DNA from: Sphingomonas_Q fennica_A
GTDB taxonomy: Bacteria; Pseudomonadota; Alphaproteobacteria; Sphingomonadales; Sphingomonadaceae
DNA length: 64,000 bases
NCBI GenBank assembly: GCA_036946415.1
Contig: JAQIJD010000003.1
Coordinates: 62,001 to 126,000 of the forward strand
Direction: 5' to 3'
Under the pieces are notes generated by a model. The model ran no database searches and was not told where the DNA came from. It saw only the letters and a program-made list of their open reading frames with translations. The position numbers and the translations under genes were made by a program. Below, one piece after another: positions 1-8,226 of this stretch; positions within the stretch are counted from its first letter, which is position 1, and every line of letters begins with the position of its first letter.

Positions 1-980
1 CTCTGGTCGAACTGGATCGGTTCGGCGGCCATCGGGAACAGATTGATCGCGGGCACCGCCGTCAGATCGAAATCGTCGGGGCGGACGACGCGTTCCAACT
101 CTGGCGCGGGCCGATCGAGGTAGAAGAACAATTCCAGCGTATCGCCGGCCAACGTCAGCGTGCGTGCCGCCAGCCCGCCGATCTCCACGAACAGATGCTT
201 CTGCGGAAAAGCGAAATGTTCCTGGAGGACGGCATAGGCGCTGGTCGCGGCATCGCCCTGCGGGAGCAGCATCTCGTCGCCCGCCAGCCCCATGATGCGC
301 AGCGCCGTCGGCGGCAGCAGGATGGCGCGCGGATCGTCCGGCCCGGCGCCGACGCCGATGCCGAGCAGGTTGACGCCGAATTGTTCGAGCAGGATCTGCG
401 CGCGGCGCGCATCGCTCTTGAGGAACAGGCGCACGCTGTCGAGCGCGAGGCCGGGAAAGCTCGCGTCCGCGCTCGTCAGTTGCAGGCCCAGCCGCAGCAC
501 CCCCTTGGCGCCCGCCACGCCCAGCGCCGGCGCGTCGAGCGGCAGCCCGCCCAGCGCCGCGCGGCGGATGGCGAGCGGCAGCAAGGTCACGTCCCAGCCG
601 GTGCGATAGCGCAGCGGCTCGCCCTGCACCGGCTCGGTCACCAGCATCGTGCCCTTCGGCACCGTCACCGCCTTGGCGAGATCGGGTTCGGGCTCCAGCC
701 GCGCGACCAGGAAGGAGGGGACGGGCTGGATCAGGCTCGGGTAGAGCGTCAGCAGCAGCGCGTCCGACAGTTCGGGAAATTCGTCGTCCAGCTTGTGGCG
801 CAGCCGTGCGTTCATGAAGGCGGCGGATTCGATCAGCCGGCCGACATGCGGATCCTCCACCGTCTCGCGGCTCATCCGCAGGCGCGCGGCGATCTTGGGA
901 TGCGCCTCGGCAAAGGCGCCGGCGGATTCGCGCAGGAACGCCAGTTCGCGCTGATAATAGCGAATCAGGTCGTCGATCAC
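1..980 (-). CDS. tssF: T6SS baseplate subunit TssF (ImpG/VasA family), cut by window edge
   Basis: TssF is a wedge component of the T6SS baseplate, working with TssE, TssG and TssK to start sheath assembly at the inner membrane. About 326 codons are visible and the frame is open to the window edge; the family is usually near 600 residues, so only the N-terminal half is here. The start is a GTG at 980, giving VIDDLIRYYQRELAFLR, a typical TssF opening with the Tyr-Tyr and 'ELAFLR' segment. Further in, ESAAFMNARLRHKLDDEFPEL and LYPSLIQPVPS are characteristic of the family. It follows tssE by 10 bases and the T6SS genes share one direction, so it is co-transcribed with them. Confidence 0.93.
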   Translation of the reverse strand, partial: MIDDLIRYYQRELAFLRESAGAFAEAHPKIAARLRMSRETVEDPHVGRLIESAAFMNARLRHKLDDEFPELSDALLLTLYPSLIQPVPSFLVARLEPEPDLAKAVTVPKGTMLVTEPVQGEPLRYRTGWDVTLLPLAIRRAALGGLPLDAPALGVAGAKGVLRLGLQLTSADASFPGLALDSVRLFLKSDARRAQILLEQFGVNLLGIGVGAGPDDPRAILLPPTALRIMGLAGDEMLLPQGDAATSAYAVLQEHFAFPQKHLFVEIGGLAARTLTLAGDTLELFFYLDRPAPELERVVRPDDFDLTAVPAINLFPMAAEPIQFDQ

Positions 981-990
981 GCTTCGGTCC

Positions 991-1455
991 TCACCGGGCC
1001 AGCCGCACGGCGAAATCGCGGTCGCTGGGGCGCAGGCGCGCATCGTAGGTCACGGCTTCCTCGATCTCCTCGATCATCAGCACCGCGCTGATGCGGAAGC
1101 GCACGCCGGTGGAGGTGGGGCCGCCGTCCGTCTCCACCTCCACCCGGCGCAGGCGCGGTTCGTGCTGGCGGATGGTCTGCACGATCAGGCGGCGGATGCG
1201 TTCGCGCACCGCGGGCGTCGCGAAATCGTCGGTCGAAAGATCGGGCAGACCGAACCCCATCACCGTCCGCACCAGCGCCTCGTCGTCGCCCAGCCAGCCC
1301 GAATGGGGGCGCTTGGCGTTGAGCAGCCCTTCCAGATCGCGGCGCAGGCCCTGCTTCACCAGCCGCTCGGCGGCACCGGCATCGGGCGCCTCGCTCGTCT
1401 GGTCGGGCGCGTCGTCGATCAGCCGGTCGAGCAGGGAGAGCAGCACCTGGCTCAT
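991..1455 (-). CDS. tssE: T6SS baseplate subunit TssE (gp25-like, ImpF)
   Basis: TssE is homologous to phage T4 gp25 and forms the baseplate wedge that nucleates sheath polymerisation. The protein is 154 residues, normal for the family. The start ATG overlaps the stop of the upstream tssC2 gene as ATGA, indicating translational coupling. Visible family features are the N-terminal LLSLLDRLIDD, the central VMGFGLPDLST, and RIRRLIVQTIRQHEPRLRR with the conserved E-PRL stretch of the gp25 fold near residues 98-115. It lies between tssC2 and tssF, the same order as the Rhizobium imp locus, where impF precedes impG. Confidence 0.93.
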   Translation of the reverse strand: MSQVLLSLLDRLIDDAPDQTSEAPDAGAAERLVKQGLRRDLEGLLNAKRPHSGWLGDDEALVRTVMGFGLPDLSTDDFATPAVRERIRRLIVQTIRQHEPRLRRVEVETDGGPTSTGVRFRISAVLMIEEIEEAVTYDARLRPSDRDFAVRLAR

Positions 1456-3011
1456 GCGGCCGCCCGCTCGCCCTCGCGGCCGACGGTGGTCGTCAGCCGG
1501 AATTCGGAGGCGATCTGATCGAGCTGGTAATGCGGGCGGATCGCGATCTCGCACGAATAGCTGCCGGGGCGGCCGGGGATGGCGCCGATCGAGACCCGCG
1601 CCTCGCGCAAAGGATAGCGGACGCGCATCTCGGGGCTGGCATCCTCGTTGGCGGTGACGAAGCGATCGAGCCAGCGTTGCAGCAGCCGCTCGCATTCCGT
1701 CTCGTCGGTATATTTGCCCACCCAGTCGCGCGCCATCACCTTCACATAATGGGCGAAGCGCGCGACGCAGAGGATGTAGTTGAGCATCGCCCCCATCTTG
1801 GCGTTCATCCGCGCCGCTTCCGTCTCATAGTCGGGCGGGCGGTGGAGCGTCGGCAGGTTGAGGAAGGCGACGCTGCCGGTCAGGTGCAATTGCCGGAGAC
1901 ACACGAAGCCGGCGGCGTTGAGCGCCACTTCCTGCTCCTCCGACACGGCATTCTCGGTAGGGAAGCGGGCGACGACACCGGCGAGGTCGGACGGCAGCAG
2001 CAGCCGTTCGGGTGCGGCGACGATGCCGCCATCGTCCTCGGCGAGCGCCCCGCGGATCGCGGCCGGCCAGCGGTGCATCCGCATCGCCCGCGCCGCCACC
2101 TGCGCCAGCGCGAAGCCGCCGGTCAGCCAGCACAGATCCGCCGCATCCTCGACCCGTTCGTCATAGACGAAGCCCAGCCGCGGCATCGCCCGGCCGCGAT
2201 AGGGGCGGCGCATCAGCAGGCGCGGCATCGCGGCGGCGAGGAAGCGCGTGTCGGGCCGGCCGCGCAGCCGCTCGTAACGCGCGAATTCGGTGCCGGTGAA
2301 ACTGCCGGCGATGTCCTGGCGGAGGTCGATGTCGCCGAAATCGTCGATCCCCAGCATCCGCGGATCGGCACCGACCACGATCGGGCAGAAGGCCGCCGCC
2401 GCCACTTCGGCAAGCCCGCCCAGCACCTCCACGTCGTCGATCCGGTCGCGCGTGGTCGATCGGTGCCAGATCGCGTGATCGACCACGATCATGCCGTACG
2501 GCTCGCCGCCCGGCGTGCCGAATTCGTCGCTGTAGATCTTCTCGAACAGCACGCTCTGGTCGAAATCCATGGCGCGTTCCAGATCGCGCGCCATCTCGCC
2601 CCAGCGCACGTCGAGGAGGCGGAGGCGCAGGCCGGTGTCGCCCGCCATCGATTGGGCGAGCCAGGCGGTGCCGCGCCACAATGCCTCCATCCGTTGGAAG
2701 GCGGGATGGTGGAGCACCGCATCGAGCTGCGCCCCGAGCAGCACGTCGATCGCCGCCACCGCGCGGTGCGCGCGGGCGAGGAGGGCGGCGCGGTCGCCCT
2801 CCCAGCGCGCGGCGGGCTCGGGCACCGCCTCGGTCAGCAGGTCGAGGTCGATCGCGGGCGGCATCGCGCCGTCGCCCGCCCCGTCGACGACGGGGGCGGT
2901 GGCGGCCGGGTCGTCCCCCGCCGGCACCGCCCCCGCGTGCGCCGGCCCATCCCCGTCTGGGGGCAGGCCGGCGGGATCGGCAGGCCGATCGATCGTCGCA
3001 TCGTCGGCCAT
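1452..3011 (-). CDS. second TssC-family sheath protein (ImpD-like paralog)
   Basis: This 519-residue protein is a second member of the EvpB/VipB/TssC sheath family, directly after the canonical tssC. Residues 1-60 form a Pro/Ala/Gly-rich acidic leader absent from tssC. The rest aligns along its length: FQRMEALWRGTAWLAQS, ARDLERAMDFDQSVLFEKIY, EFGTPGGEPYGMIVVD, LNYILCVARFAHYVKVMARD and YPLREARVSI all have counterparts in the upstream gene. The long reading frame extends upstream into tssC, but the ATG at 3011, 11 bases after the tssC stop, is the sensible start. Rhizobial imp clusters carry the same impC-impD pair. Whether it joins the sheath or the baseplate is not visible from sequence. Confidence 0.88.
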   Translation of the reverse strand: MADDATIDRPADPAGLPPDGDGPAHAGAVPAGDDPAATAPVVDGAGDGAMPPAIDLDLLTEAVPEPAARWEGDRAALLARAHRAVAAIDVLLGAQLDAVLHHPAFQRMEALWRGTAWLAQSMAGDTGLRLRLLDVRWGEMARDLERAMDFDQSVLFEKIYSDEFGTPGGEPYGMIVVDHAIWHRSTTRDRIDDVEVLGGLAEVAAAAFCPIVVGADPRMLGIDDFGDIDLRQDIAGSFTGTEFARYERLRGRPDTRFLAAAMPRLLMRRPYRGRAMPRLGFVYDERVEDAADLCWLTGGFALAQVAARAMRMHRWPAAIRGALAEDDGGIVAAPERLLLPSDLAGVVARFPTENAVSEEQEVALNAAGFVCLRQLHLTGSVAFLNLPTLHRPPDYETEAARMNAKMGAMLNYILCVARFAHYVKVMARDWVGKYTDETECERLLQRWLDRFVTANEDASPEMRVRYPLREARVSIGAIPGRPGSYSCEIAIRPHYQLDQIASEFRLTTTVGREGERAAA

Positions 3012-3022
3012 GCCCGTGCGGC

Positions 3023-4522
3023 TCAGCCCGACTTGGCCGGGATCCGCGCGACGAGCCGCATCGAGGTCGTCAGTTCCTCGAATTGCAGCCACGGGCGCAG
3101 ATGCGCGACCGCGGTGAACGAACCCGGCGCGCCGGGCACTTCCTTCACCTCGATCTTGGCTTCGCGCAGCGGATATTTGGCGCGGCTTTCCTGGCCAGCG
3201 CCTTCCGAGGCGTTGACGTAATTGTTGATCCAGCGGTTCAGCCAGGTCTCGGTGTCGCTCGCCTCCATGAAGGAGCCGATCTTGTCGCGCGCCATCACCT
3301 TCAGATAATGGGCGAAGCGGCTGGTCGCCATGATATACGGCAGACGCGCGGAGATGGCGGCATTGGCCGTCGCCTCGGGCCGATCGTATTTCTTGGGCTT
3401 CTGCGCGGTCTGCGCGCCGAAGAAGACCGAATAATCGGTATTCTTGTAGTGGCAGAGCGGCAGGAAGCCGAGATCGGACAATTCCTTCTCGCGCCGGTCG
3501 GTGATGCCGATCTCGGTCGGGCATTTGGCGTCCATGTCGCCATCGTCCGAATGGAAGACGTGGGTCGGCAGGTTGGTCACCTTGCCGCCGCCCTCGGCGC
3601 CGCGGATGGCGGTGCACCAGCCATATTGGGCATGCGCGTCCGTCAGCCGCGCGGCGAGCGCGTAGGCGGCGTTCATCCAGCAATAATCGTCGTGCGCCAG
3701 CGGCTTGGCATTGCCCTGCGCATCGCGCGGGCCTTCCTCATAGGCGAAGCCCTCGACCGGCTTGGTATCCGCGCCATAAGGCACGCGGGCCAGCACCTTG
3801 GGCATGACGAGCGTCACGAAGCGGCTGTCCTCCGTCTGGCGGAAGCTGTTCCACTTCGTATAGTCGGCCGTCTCGAACAGCTGCTTCATGTCCATCGGAT
3901 TGGCGAGCTCGGTATAGCTCTCCATGCCGAACACCTTGGCGCCGGCGGCCGAGATGAACGGGCAGAAACCCGCCGCCGCCACCGACGAGATGTTGGTCAG
4001 CAGTTCGACGTCCGACGGGCTCTTGTCGAAATAATAATCGCCGATCAGCGCGCTGAACGGGGCGCCGCCGGCCGTGCCGAACTGCTCCTCATAGACCTTC
4101 TTGTAGAGCTGGCTCTGGTCGAAGTCGGTCGCCTTTTCCAGATCGGCGGCGACTTCCTTCTTCGTCACGTTCAGCAGCTGGACCTTGAGGCCCTCGCCGA
4201 TCTCGCTGTTCTTGACGAGATAGTTGAGGCCGCGCCAGCTGCCCTCGATCTGCTTGAACCGCTCGCCGTGCATCACCGCGGCCAGTTGCTCGGAGATCTG
4301 CGCGTCGATCTTGGCGATCGCCTCGCGCAGCGTGACGGTCAGGTTCTTGTTATACTGGACGGTGCCGCTCATCGCCTCGTTGGCGAGCGTGCGCATCAGT
4401 TCCTCGACGCGCGTCGGCTCGGTCTGCTTGGTGGCGCCGATCGCCTGGTCGAGGATGCTCAGCGAGCCTTCCTCGGTCAGCGTGGCGGTGCCGCCTGCCG
4501 ACTGGGTTTCCATATCAGCCAT
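3023..4522 (-). CDS. tssC: T6SS contractile sheath large subunit TssC (ImpC/VipB)
   Basis: TssC pairs with TssB to build the contractile tube around the Hcp rod; its contraction drives the spike out of the cell. The protein is 499 residues, the usual length. Family signatures include GSWRGLNYLVKNSEIGEGLK, ATDFDQSQLYKKVYEEQFGT, the glycine-rich GTAGGAPFSALIGDYYF, MPKVLARVPYG, and the C-terminal YPLREAKIEVKEVPG. It starts 7 bases after tssB, preceded by a GGAG ribosome site, and is followed after 11 bases by the tssC2 paralog. Position directly after tssB is near-invariant in T6SS loci. Confidence 0.97.
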   Translation of the reverse strand: MADMETQSAGGTATLTEEGSLSILDQAIGATKQTEPTRVEELMRTLANEAMSGTVQYNKNLTVTLREAIAKIDAQISEQLAAVMHGERFKQIEGSWRGLNYLVKNSEIGEGLKVQLLNVTKKEVAADLEKATDFDQSQLYKKVYEEQFGTAGGAPFSALIGDYYFDKSPSDVELLTNISSVAAAGFCPFISAAGAKVFGMESYTELANPMDMKQLFETADYTKWNSFRQTEDSRFVTLVMPKVLARVPYGADTKPVEGFAYEEGPRDAQGNAKPLAHDDYCWMNAAYALAARLTDAHAQYGWCTAIRGAEGGGKVTNLPTHVFHSDDGDMDAKCPTEIGITDRREKELSDLGFLPLCHYKNTDYSVFFGAQTAQKPKKYDRPEATANAAISARLPYIMATSRFAHYLKVMARDKIGSFMEASDTETWLNRWINNYVNASEGAGQESRAKYPLREAKIEVKEVPGAPGSFTAVAHLRPWLQFEELTTSMRLVARIPAKSG

Positions 4523-4529
4523 CTCGCGA

Positions 4530-5039
4530 TTACTCCTTGGTCTCGCCGCCGCCGACTTCGCTCTTCAGCGAGGCGAGCGCATTCTCGTCCTGCAAAATCT
4601 TTTCCAGCAGGCCTTCCAGCTTCTCCGATCCGTCGGCCTTGGCCATCAGGTCGCGCAGCGCGTTGCGCGTCTCCATCAGCTTGCGCAGCGGCTCGATCTG
4701 CTCGACGACCTTCTCCGGCTCGAAATCCTCCATCGAGCGGAACTTGAGGTTGACCTCGAATTCCTTGCCGTTCTTCTCCAGCGTGTTTTCCACCTTCATC
4801 TTCACGCCGGGTTCGATCCGGGCCATCACCTGGTCGAACTTGTCCTTCTTCAGGTCGATGAACTTGCGCTCCTTCAGGGACTTCTTGGCGACGGCGCTGT
4901 CGCCGGAGAAATCGCCCATCACGCCGACCACGAAGGGCAGTTCCTTCAGCTCCTGCGCCCCCTCGGTCTCGACGTCGTAGGTGATGTGGACGCGCGGCTT
5001 GCGCACGCGCTTCAGCTTGTCGTGAACGGAATCGGCCAT
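4530..5039 (-). CDS. tssB: T6SS contractile sheath small subunit TssB (ImpB/VipA)
   Basis: TssB forms the sheath heterodimer with TssC; after contraction the assembly is recycled by the ClpV/TssH ATPase, not seen in this window. At 169 residues it is full length. It opens MADSVHDKLKRVRKPRVHI, then shows LPFVVGVMGDFSG, the classic TssB motif, and a charged, coiled C-terminal half (MEDFEPEKVVEQIEPLRKL). A purine-rich GGGAGAG ribosome site precedes the ATG. It is separated from tssA by 72 bases. Confidence 0.97.
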   Translation of the reverse strand: MADSVHDKLKRVRKPRVHITYDVETEGAQELKELPFVVGVMGDFSGDSAVAKKSLKERKFIDLKKDKFDQVMARIEPGVKMKVENTLEKNGKEFEVNLKFRSMEDFEPEKVVEQIEPLRKLMETRNALRDLMAKADGSEKLEGLLEKILQDENALASLKSEVGGGETKE

Positions 5040-5111
5040 GTCTGCTCTCCCTCCCGGGCTCCCCGCCCGCTTCGCCTCTCAACCCGTCCGGGCGACCGCG
5101 CCCGGACAAAC

Positions 5112-6272
5112 TCAATCGTCCGCGTCGACATCCACCGGCGGCTTGATGCCCGACCGCCAGTAATAGGTCTCGCGCGTGTCGCTGTCCGGAATCAGTTCCT
5201 TGAGCAGGTCGGTAAAGCTCATCCGCGCGCGCCGGTCGATGTCGCGCAGTGCCGATCCGATGGGCGACAGTGGCTCGTTGCGCTCGAAGAAGGTGGCAGC
5301 GGCGCTCACCGCGCGCAGCGCATCCTCGCGCCGCGCGATCTGGCCGATCGTGAACGGGCCGCCGACGCTGCCGCCCGCACCCGCATCCTCGCCGCCGCCC
5401 GCGCCCTCGTCGCCGGCCTCGGGCTCCGGCCCGGCATCCTCGGGCAGCAGCCGGACCAGCCCGTCCAGCCATTCGCGGATGCTGCGCAGCTCGTCGCTCA
5501 CCTTGGAGGCGGCGGGGAAGCGCGGCTTGGTGCGTTCCGAAATGAAGCCGATCGCGCGGCGCCATTCGGCCTCGGCGGCCTTCAACTGCTCCTGCGCGCG
5601 GGTCAGCTGGCCGCGGGGGATGCGCCGCGCGGTCGCCTCCATCTCGTTCAGCGCATTCTGGGCCTCGGCGTTCAACGTCTCGCGCTGGCCGGGCTGCGCG
5701 TTCTGGGCGGTGGCGAACTGCGCGTCGGCGACGACGCGGTCCATGTAGCGCAGCTCGCCCGTCGCGCCGCTGCCGGCGATCAGCATCCGCCGCAGCGGGC
5801 CGACCAGCGTGCCTTCCTTGTCGCTGCCGCCCCCCGACAGGCCCGACAGGGGCTGGAAGCGCGCTTCCACGCCGTCTTCCTCGTCCTCGGGCGGGTAGAG
5901 GCCCTCGTCCCACCATTCGGTGACGAGATCGGCGATCAGCGTGGTGCCCTGGACGAGGCCGGGCAGCCCGTCCTCCCGCGTCAGCGCCTCCAGCAGGATC
6001 GCCGCCGGCTCGAGGTCCTTGGAATGTTCGATCAGATAGTCGCGCGCCGTCTCGAGCAGCATCTCCCAGGTCCAGGTGTCGTCCCCGCCGACCTCCTCGC
6101 CCATCGCCGCTTTCTGTTCGGCGCGGAACACGGATTTGCGCTGGAAGCGCAGCTCGCGGAACAGATCGCCCGCAGCACCTTCGTCCTCGCGGCCGTCGAT
6201 CCCCGGTCCGCCGGCGATCGGCGCGACGACCTCAGCGCATTGCTCAACCGTCAGCGCCACACGATTCCCCAC
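5112..6272 (-). CDS. tssA: T6SS assembly protein TssA (ImpA N-terminal domain)
   Basis: TssA proteins organise baseplate priming and sheath or tube polymerisation. This 386-residue copy shows an ImpA-type N-terminal domain: TWTWEMLLETARDYLIEHSKDLEPAAILLEALTR resembles the conserved 'W..V...A..LL...SKDLR.A..L' block, followed by GLVTEWWDEGLYP-like sequence (LVTEWWDEGLYPPED). A Gly/Glu-rich linker near residues 295-320 precedes a C-terminal segment DLLKELIPDSDTRETYYWRSG. The start is a GTG at 6272; another GTG four codons later is possible. It is the first gene of the leftward T6SS operon, and its promoter should lie in the gap before the PAAR gene. Confidence 0.85.
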   Translation of the reverse strand: MGNRVALTVEQCAEVVAPIAGGPGIDGREDEGAAGDLFRELRFQRKSVFRAEQKAAMGEEVGGDDTWTWEMLLETARDYLIEHSKDLEPAAILLEALTREDGLPGLVQGTTLIADLVTEWWDEGLYPPEDEEDGVEARFQPLSGLSGGGSDKEGTLVGPLRRMLIAGSGATGELRYMDRVVADAQFATAQNAQPGQRETLNAEAQNALNEMEATARRIPRGQLTRAQEQLKAAEAEWRRAIGFISERTKPRFPAASKVSDELRSIREWLDGLVRLLPEDAGPEPEAGDEGAGGGEDAGAGGSVGGPFTIGQIARREDALRAVSAAATFFERNEPLSPIGSALRDIDRRARMSFTDLLKELIPDSDTRETYYWRSGIKPPVDVDADD

Positions 6273-6395
6273 CCCGATTACTCGCGAGAATGGACCGCTC
6301 CGGTCCCCTTTGCCAGAAGTTTATTTGCGGTCGAAGGAACCTTCTCGGCCCCTTTCGGCTGTGCTAGCCGATCATCGTCAGGGGGAGGGCGCTTC
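6273..6395. promoter_or_regulatory. divergent intergenic region between the two T6SS transcription units
   Basis: These 123 bases separate the leftward tssA operon from the rightward PAAR-phosphatase pair and must hold at least two promoters. It is less GC-rich than the flanks, with an A/T-richer patch around 6315-6345. No convincing -35/-10 pair or operator could be assigned by eye. A strong ribosome site, GGGGGAGGG, sits at 6381-6389 just before the PAAR ATG. Confidence 0.5.
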
Positions 6396-6689
6396 ATGGG
6401 GCAGCCGGCGGCCAGGTTGACGGACATGCACACCTGCCCGGCCTTCACCGGGCCGGTGCCGCACGTCGGCGGGCCAATCATCGGCCCCGGCGCGCCGACG
6501 GTCCTGATCGGCAAGCTGCCCGCCGCCCGCGTCACCGATCAATGCACCTGCGTCGGCCCGCCGGACGCGATCATCAAGGGCAGCGCCACCGTCATCACCT
6601 CCAAACTGCCGCAGGCGCGCATCGGCGACAGTTGCGCGCATGGCGGGGCGATCGTGCTCGGCTGCTTCACCGTGATCGTCGGCGGATGA
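6396..6689 (+). CDS. stand-alone PAAR-domain spike-tip protein
   Basis: PAAR proteins cap the VgrG trimer and sharpen the T6SS spike; extended PAAR proteins carry toxins. This one is 97 residues, essentially only the PAAR fold, so it is a bare tip with no fused effector. Seen directly are GQPAARLTDMHTCP, the repeated Pro-Ala-Ala-Arg-type element KLPAARVTDQCTC with KLPQARIGDSCAHGG, and the metal-ligand candidates His12, Cys14, Cys50, Cys52, Cys80 and His82. The start ATG follows a GGGGGAGGG site. The stop overlaps the ATG of the phosphatase gene, coupling the two. No vgrG is visible nearby; it may lie beyond the left edge or elsewhere. Confidence 0.93.
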   Translation: MGQPAARLTDMHTCPAFTGPVPHVGGPIIGPGAPTVLIGKLPAARVTDQCTCVGPPDAIIKGSATVITSKLPQARIGDSCAHGGAIVLGCFTVIVGG

Positions 6690-7420
6690 TCGGCCTCGCG
6701 GCGGCCGCCGCCCCGCCGCTCGTCGGCGCGGGCACGCATGTCGGCAAGGTCCGGCACGAGAATGAGGATGCGCTGGTCGTGGCCCCGGCCGGCGGCCTGT
6801 GGGGCGTGGCGGACGGGATGGGCGGCCATGCCCGCGGCGCCTGGGCGTCGCGCACCGTCTGCCAGGGGCTCGAGGCGCTGCGCCCCAGCGGCCGGATCGC
6901 CCACGACATCGAGACGATCGCCGATGCGCTGGCCGACGCCAACGACCTGATCGTGGCCGAGGGCGCGCGCGGCGGCAGCACGATCGGCACCACCGTCGTC
7001 GCGCTGGTGACGGGGGAGGGGCGCTACGCCTGCCTGTGGGCGGGCGACAGCCGCATCTATCTGATCCGCGACGGCGCGATCCGCCAGCTGACCCGCGATC
7101 ATTCGCAGGTCGAGGAACTCGTCACGGCGGGCGTGCTGAGCCGCGAGGCGGCGCGCGATCATCCGCTGGGCAATGTCGTCACCCGCGCGGTCGGCGTGGC
7201 CCCCGGCCTCGCCATCGACTGCGTCGAGGATGCGCTGCGCCCCGGCGATCGCTTCCTGCTGTGCAGCGACGGCCTCACCAAGGTGATGGAGGACGAGGAG
7301 ATCGCGCGGACGCTGGCGCCCCTGCCGCCGGCCGCGGGCTGCGACGCGCTGATCGCGACGGTGCTCGATCGCGGCGCGCCGGACAACGTGACCGTGATCG
7401 TGGTCGACGTGCCGGCCTGA
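6686..7420 (+). CDS. PP2C-family serine/threonine phosphatase (PppA/Stp-like)
   Basis: The 244-residue protein is a compact PP2C phosphatase: NEDALVV, GVADGMGGHARG, GDSRIYLIRDG, LCSDGLTKV and the closing DNVTVIVVD are the metal-binding and catalytic motifs of the family in order, with the ligand aspartates at the usual places. In T6SS loci such phosphatases (PppA in Pseudomonas aeruginosa) reverse phosphorylation by the PpkA kinase on Fha1 and so turn secretion off. Its ATG overlaps the PAAR stop (ATGA), making the T6SS role likely. No matching kinase or Fha gene is in the window. Substrate is inferred from context. Confidence 0.92.
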   Translation: MIGLAAAAAPPLVGAGTHVGKVRHENEDALVVAPAGGLWGVADGMGGHARGAWASRTVCQGLEALRPSGRIAHDIETIADALADANDLIVAEGARGGSTIGTTVVALVTGEGRYACLWAGDSRIYLIRDGAIRQLTRDHSQVEELVTAGVLSREAARDHPLGNVVTRAVGVAPGLAIDCVEDALRPGDRFLLCSDGLTKVMEDEEIARTLAPLPPAAGCDALIATVLDRGAPDNVTVIVVDVPA

Positions 7421-7436
7421 CCGGCCGCGCGCGCTT

Positions 7437-8165
7437 ATGCACCTTTCCGCCACCGCCATCGTCTGTGCCGTGCGCGCGCATGGCGAACATGGCGCCATCG
7501 TCCGGCTGCTGACCGCGGAGGCGGGGCTGCTCGGCGGCTATGTCCGCGGCGGCCGGTCGCGCCGCCTGCGGCCGGTGCTCCAGCCCGGCAATCTGGTGAT
7601 GGCGGACCTGCGCGCGCGCACCGACACGCAGCTTCCCGCGCTTACCGTCGAACCGGTCAGCAGCCGCGCGCCGCTTGCCGCCGAGCCGCTCGCCGCGGCC
7701 GGCCTCGAATGGGTGACGGCGCTGACCGCGGCGACTCTGCCCGAAGGCCAGCCCTATCCGCGCCTGTTCGCGGCGCTGGACGGGGTGCTGGCGGCGATCG
7801 AGGCGGCCCCGGCCGCGCGCGGCTGGGCGGCGCCGCTCGTCCGCTACGAATTGCTGCTGCTGGCCGAGCTGGGCTTCGGCCTCGACCTCGCCACCTGCGT
7901 CGCGACGGGGGCGGCGGACGACCTCGCCTGGGTCAGTCCGAAGAGCGGCGCCGCCGTCTCGCGCGCGGCCGGCGCGCCTTATGCCGATCGGTTGCTGGCG
8001 CTGCCGCCGTTCCTGCTGGCGGGCGGGCCGGCGGGGTGGGAGGACATCCTCGCTGGCCTGCGCCTGACCGGCCATTTTCTGACACGCGATCTCCTCACCG
8101 GCCGCGCCGCCACGATCCTGCCGGCGCGCGAACGGCTGGTCGAGCGGTTCCGCCGGATCGTTTGA
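7437..8165 (+). CDS. recO: DNA repair protein RecO
   Basis: RecO anneals SSB-coated single strands and with RecR loads RecA at gaps. The 242-residue product has the N-terminal OB-fold (AIVCAVRAHGEHGAIVRLLTAEAGLLGGYVRGG, roughly residues 7-40) and the C-terminal helical domain with RYELLLLAELGFGLDLATC; the 'E..LL..LGFG.DL..C' pattern is a RecO hallmark. The usual zinc-finger cysteines are reduced, as is common in this group. It begins 16 bases after the phosphatase but is probably a separate housekeeping unit with leuB. Confidence 0.93.
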   Translation: MHLSATAIVCAVRAHGEHGAIVRLLTAEAGLLGGYVRGGRSRRLRPVLQPGNLVMADLRARTDTQLPALTVEPVSSRAPLAAEPLAAAGLEWVTALTAATLPEGQPYPRLFAALDGVLAAIEAAPAARGWAAPLVRYELLLLAELGFGLDLATCVATGAADDLAWVSPKSGAAVSRAAGAPYADRLLALPPFLLAGGPAGWEDILAGLRLTGHFLTRDLLTGRAATILPARERLVERFRRIV

Positions 8166-8226
8166 GGCTTGTCGGGCGGCGCGCTCCTCTGCCAAACGCC
8201 GCCCGACTGACGGATGGGAGAAAGAC

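Noticed and set aside
1..6689. A prophage tail or extracellular contractile injection system instead of a T6SS.
   Set aside because: TssA, TssB, TssC, TssE and TssF of the Imp type together with PAAR and PP2C phosphatase are T6SS-specific; no phage tube, tape-measure or capsid genes are seen.
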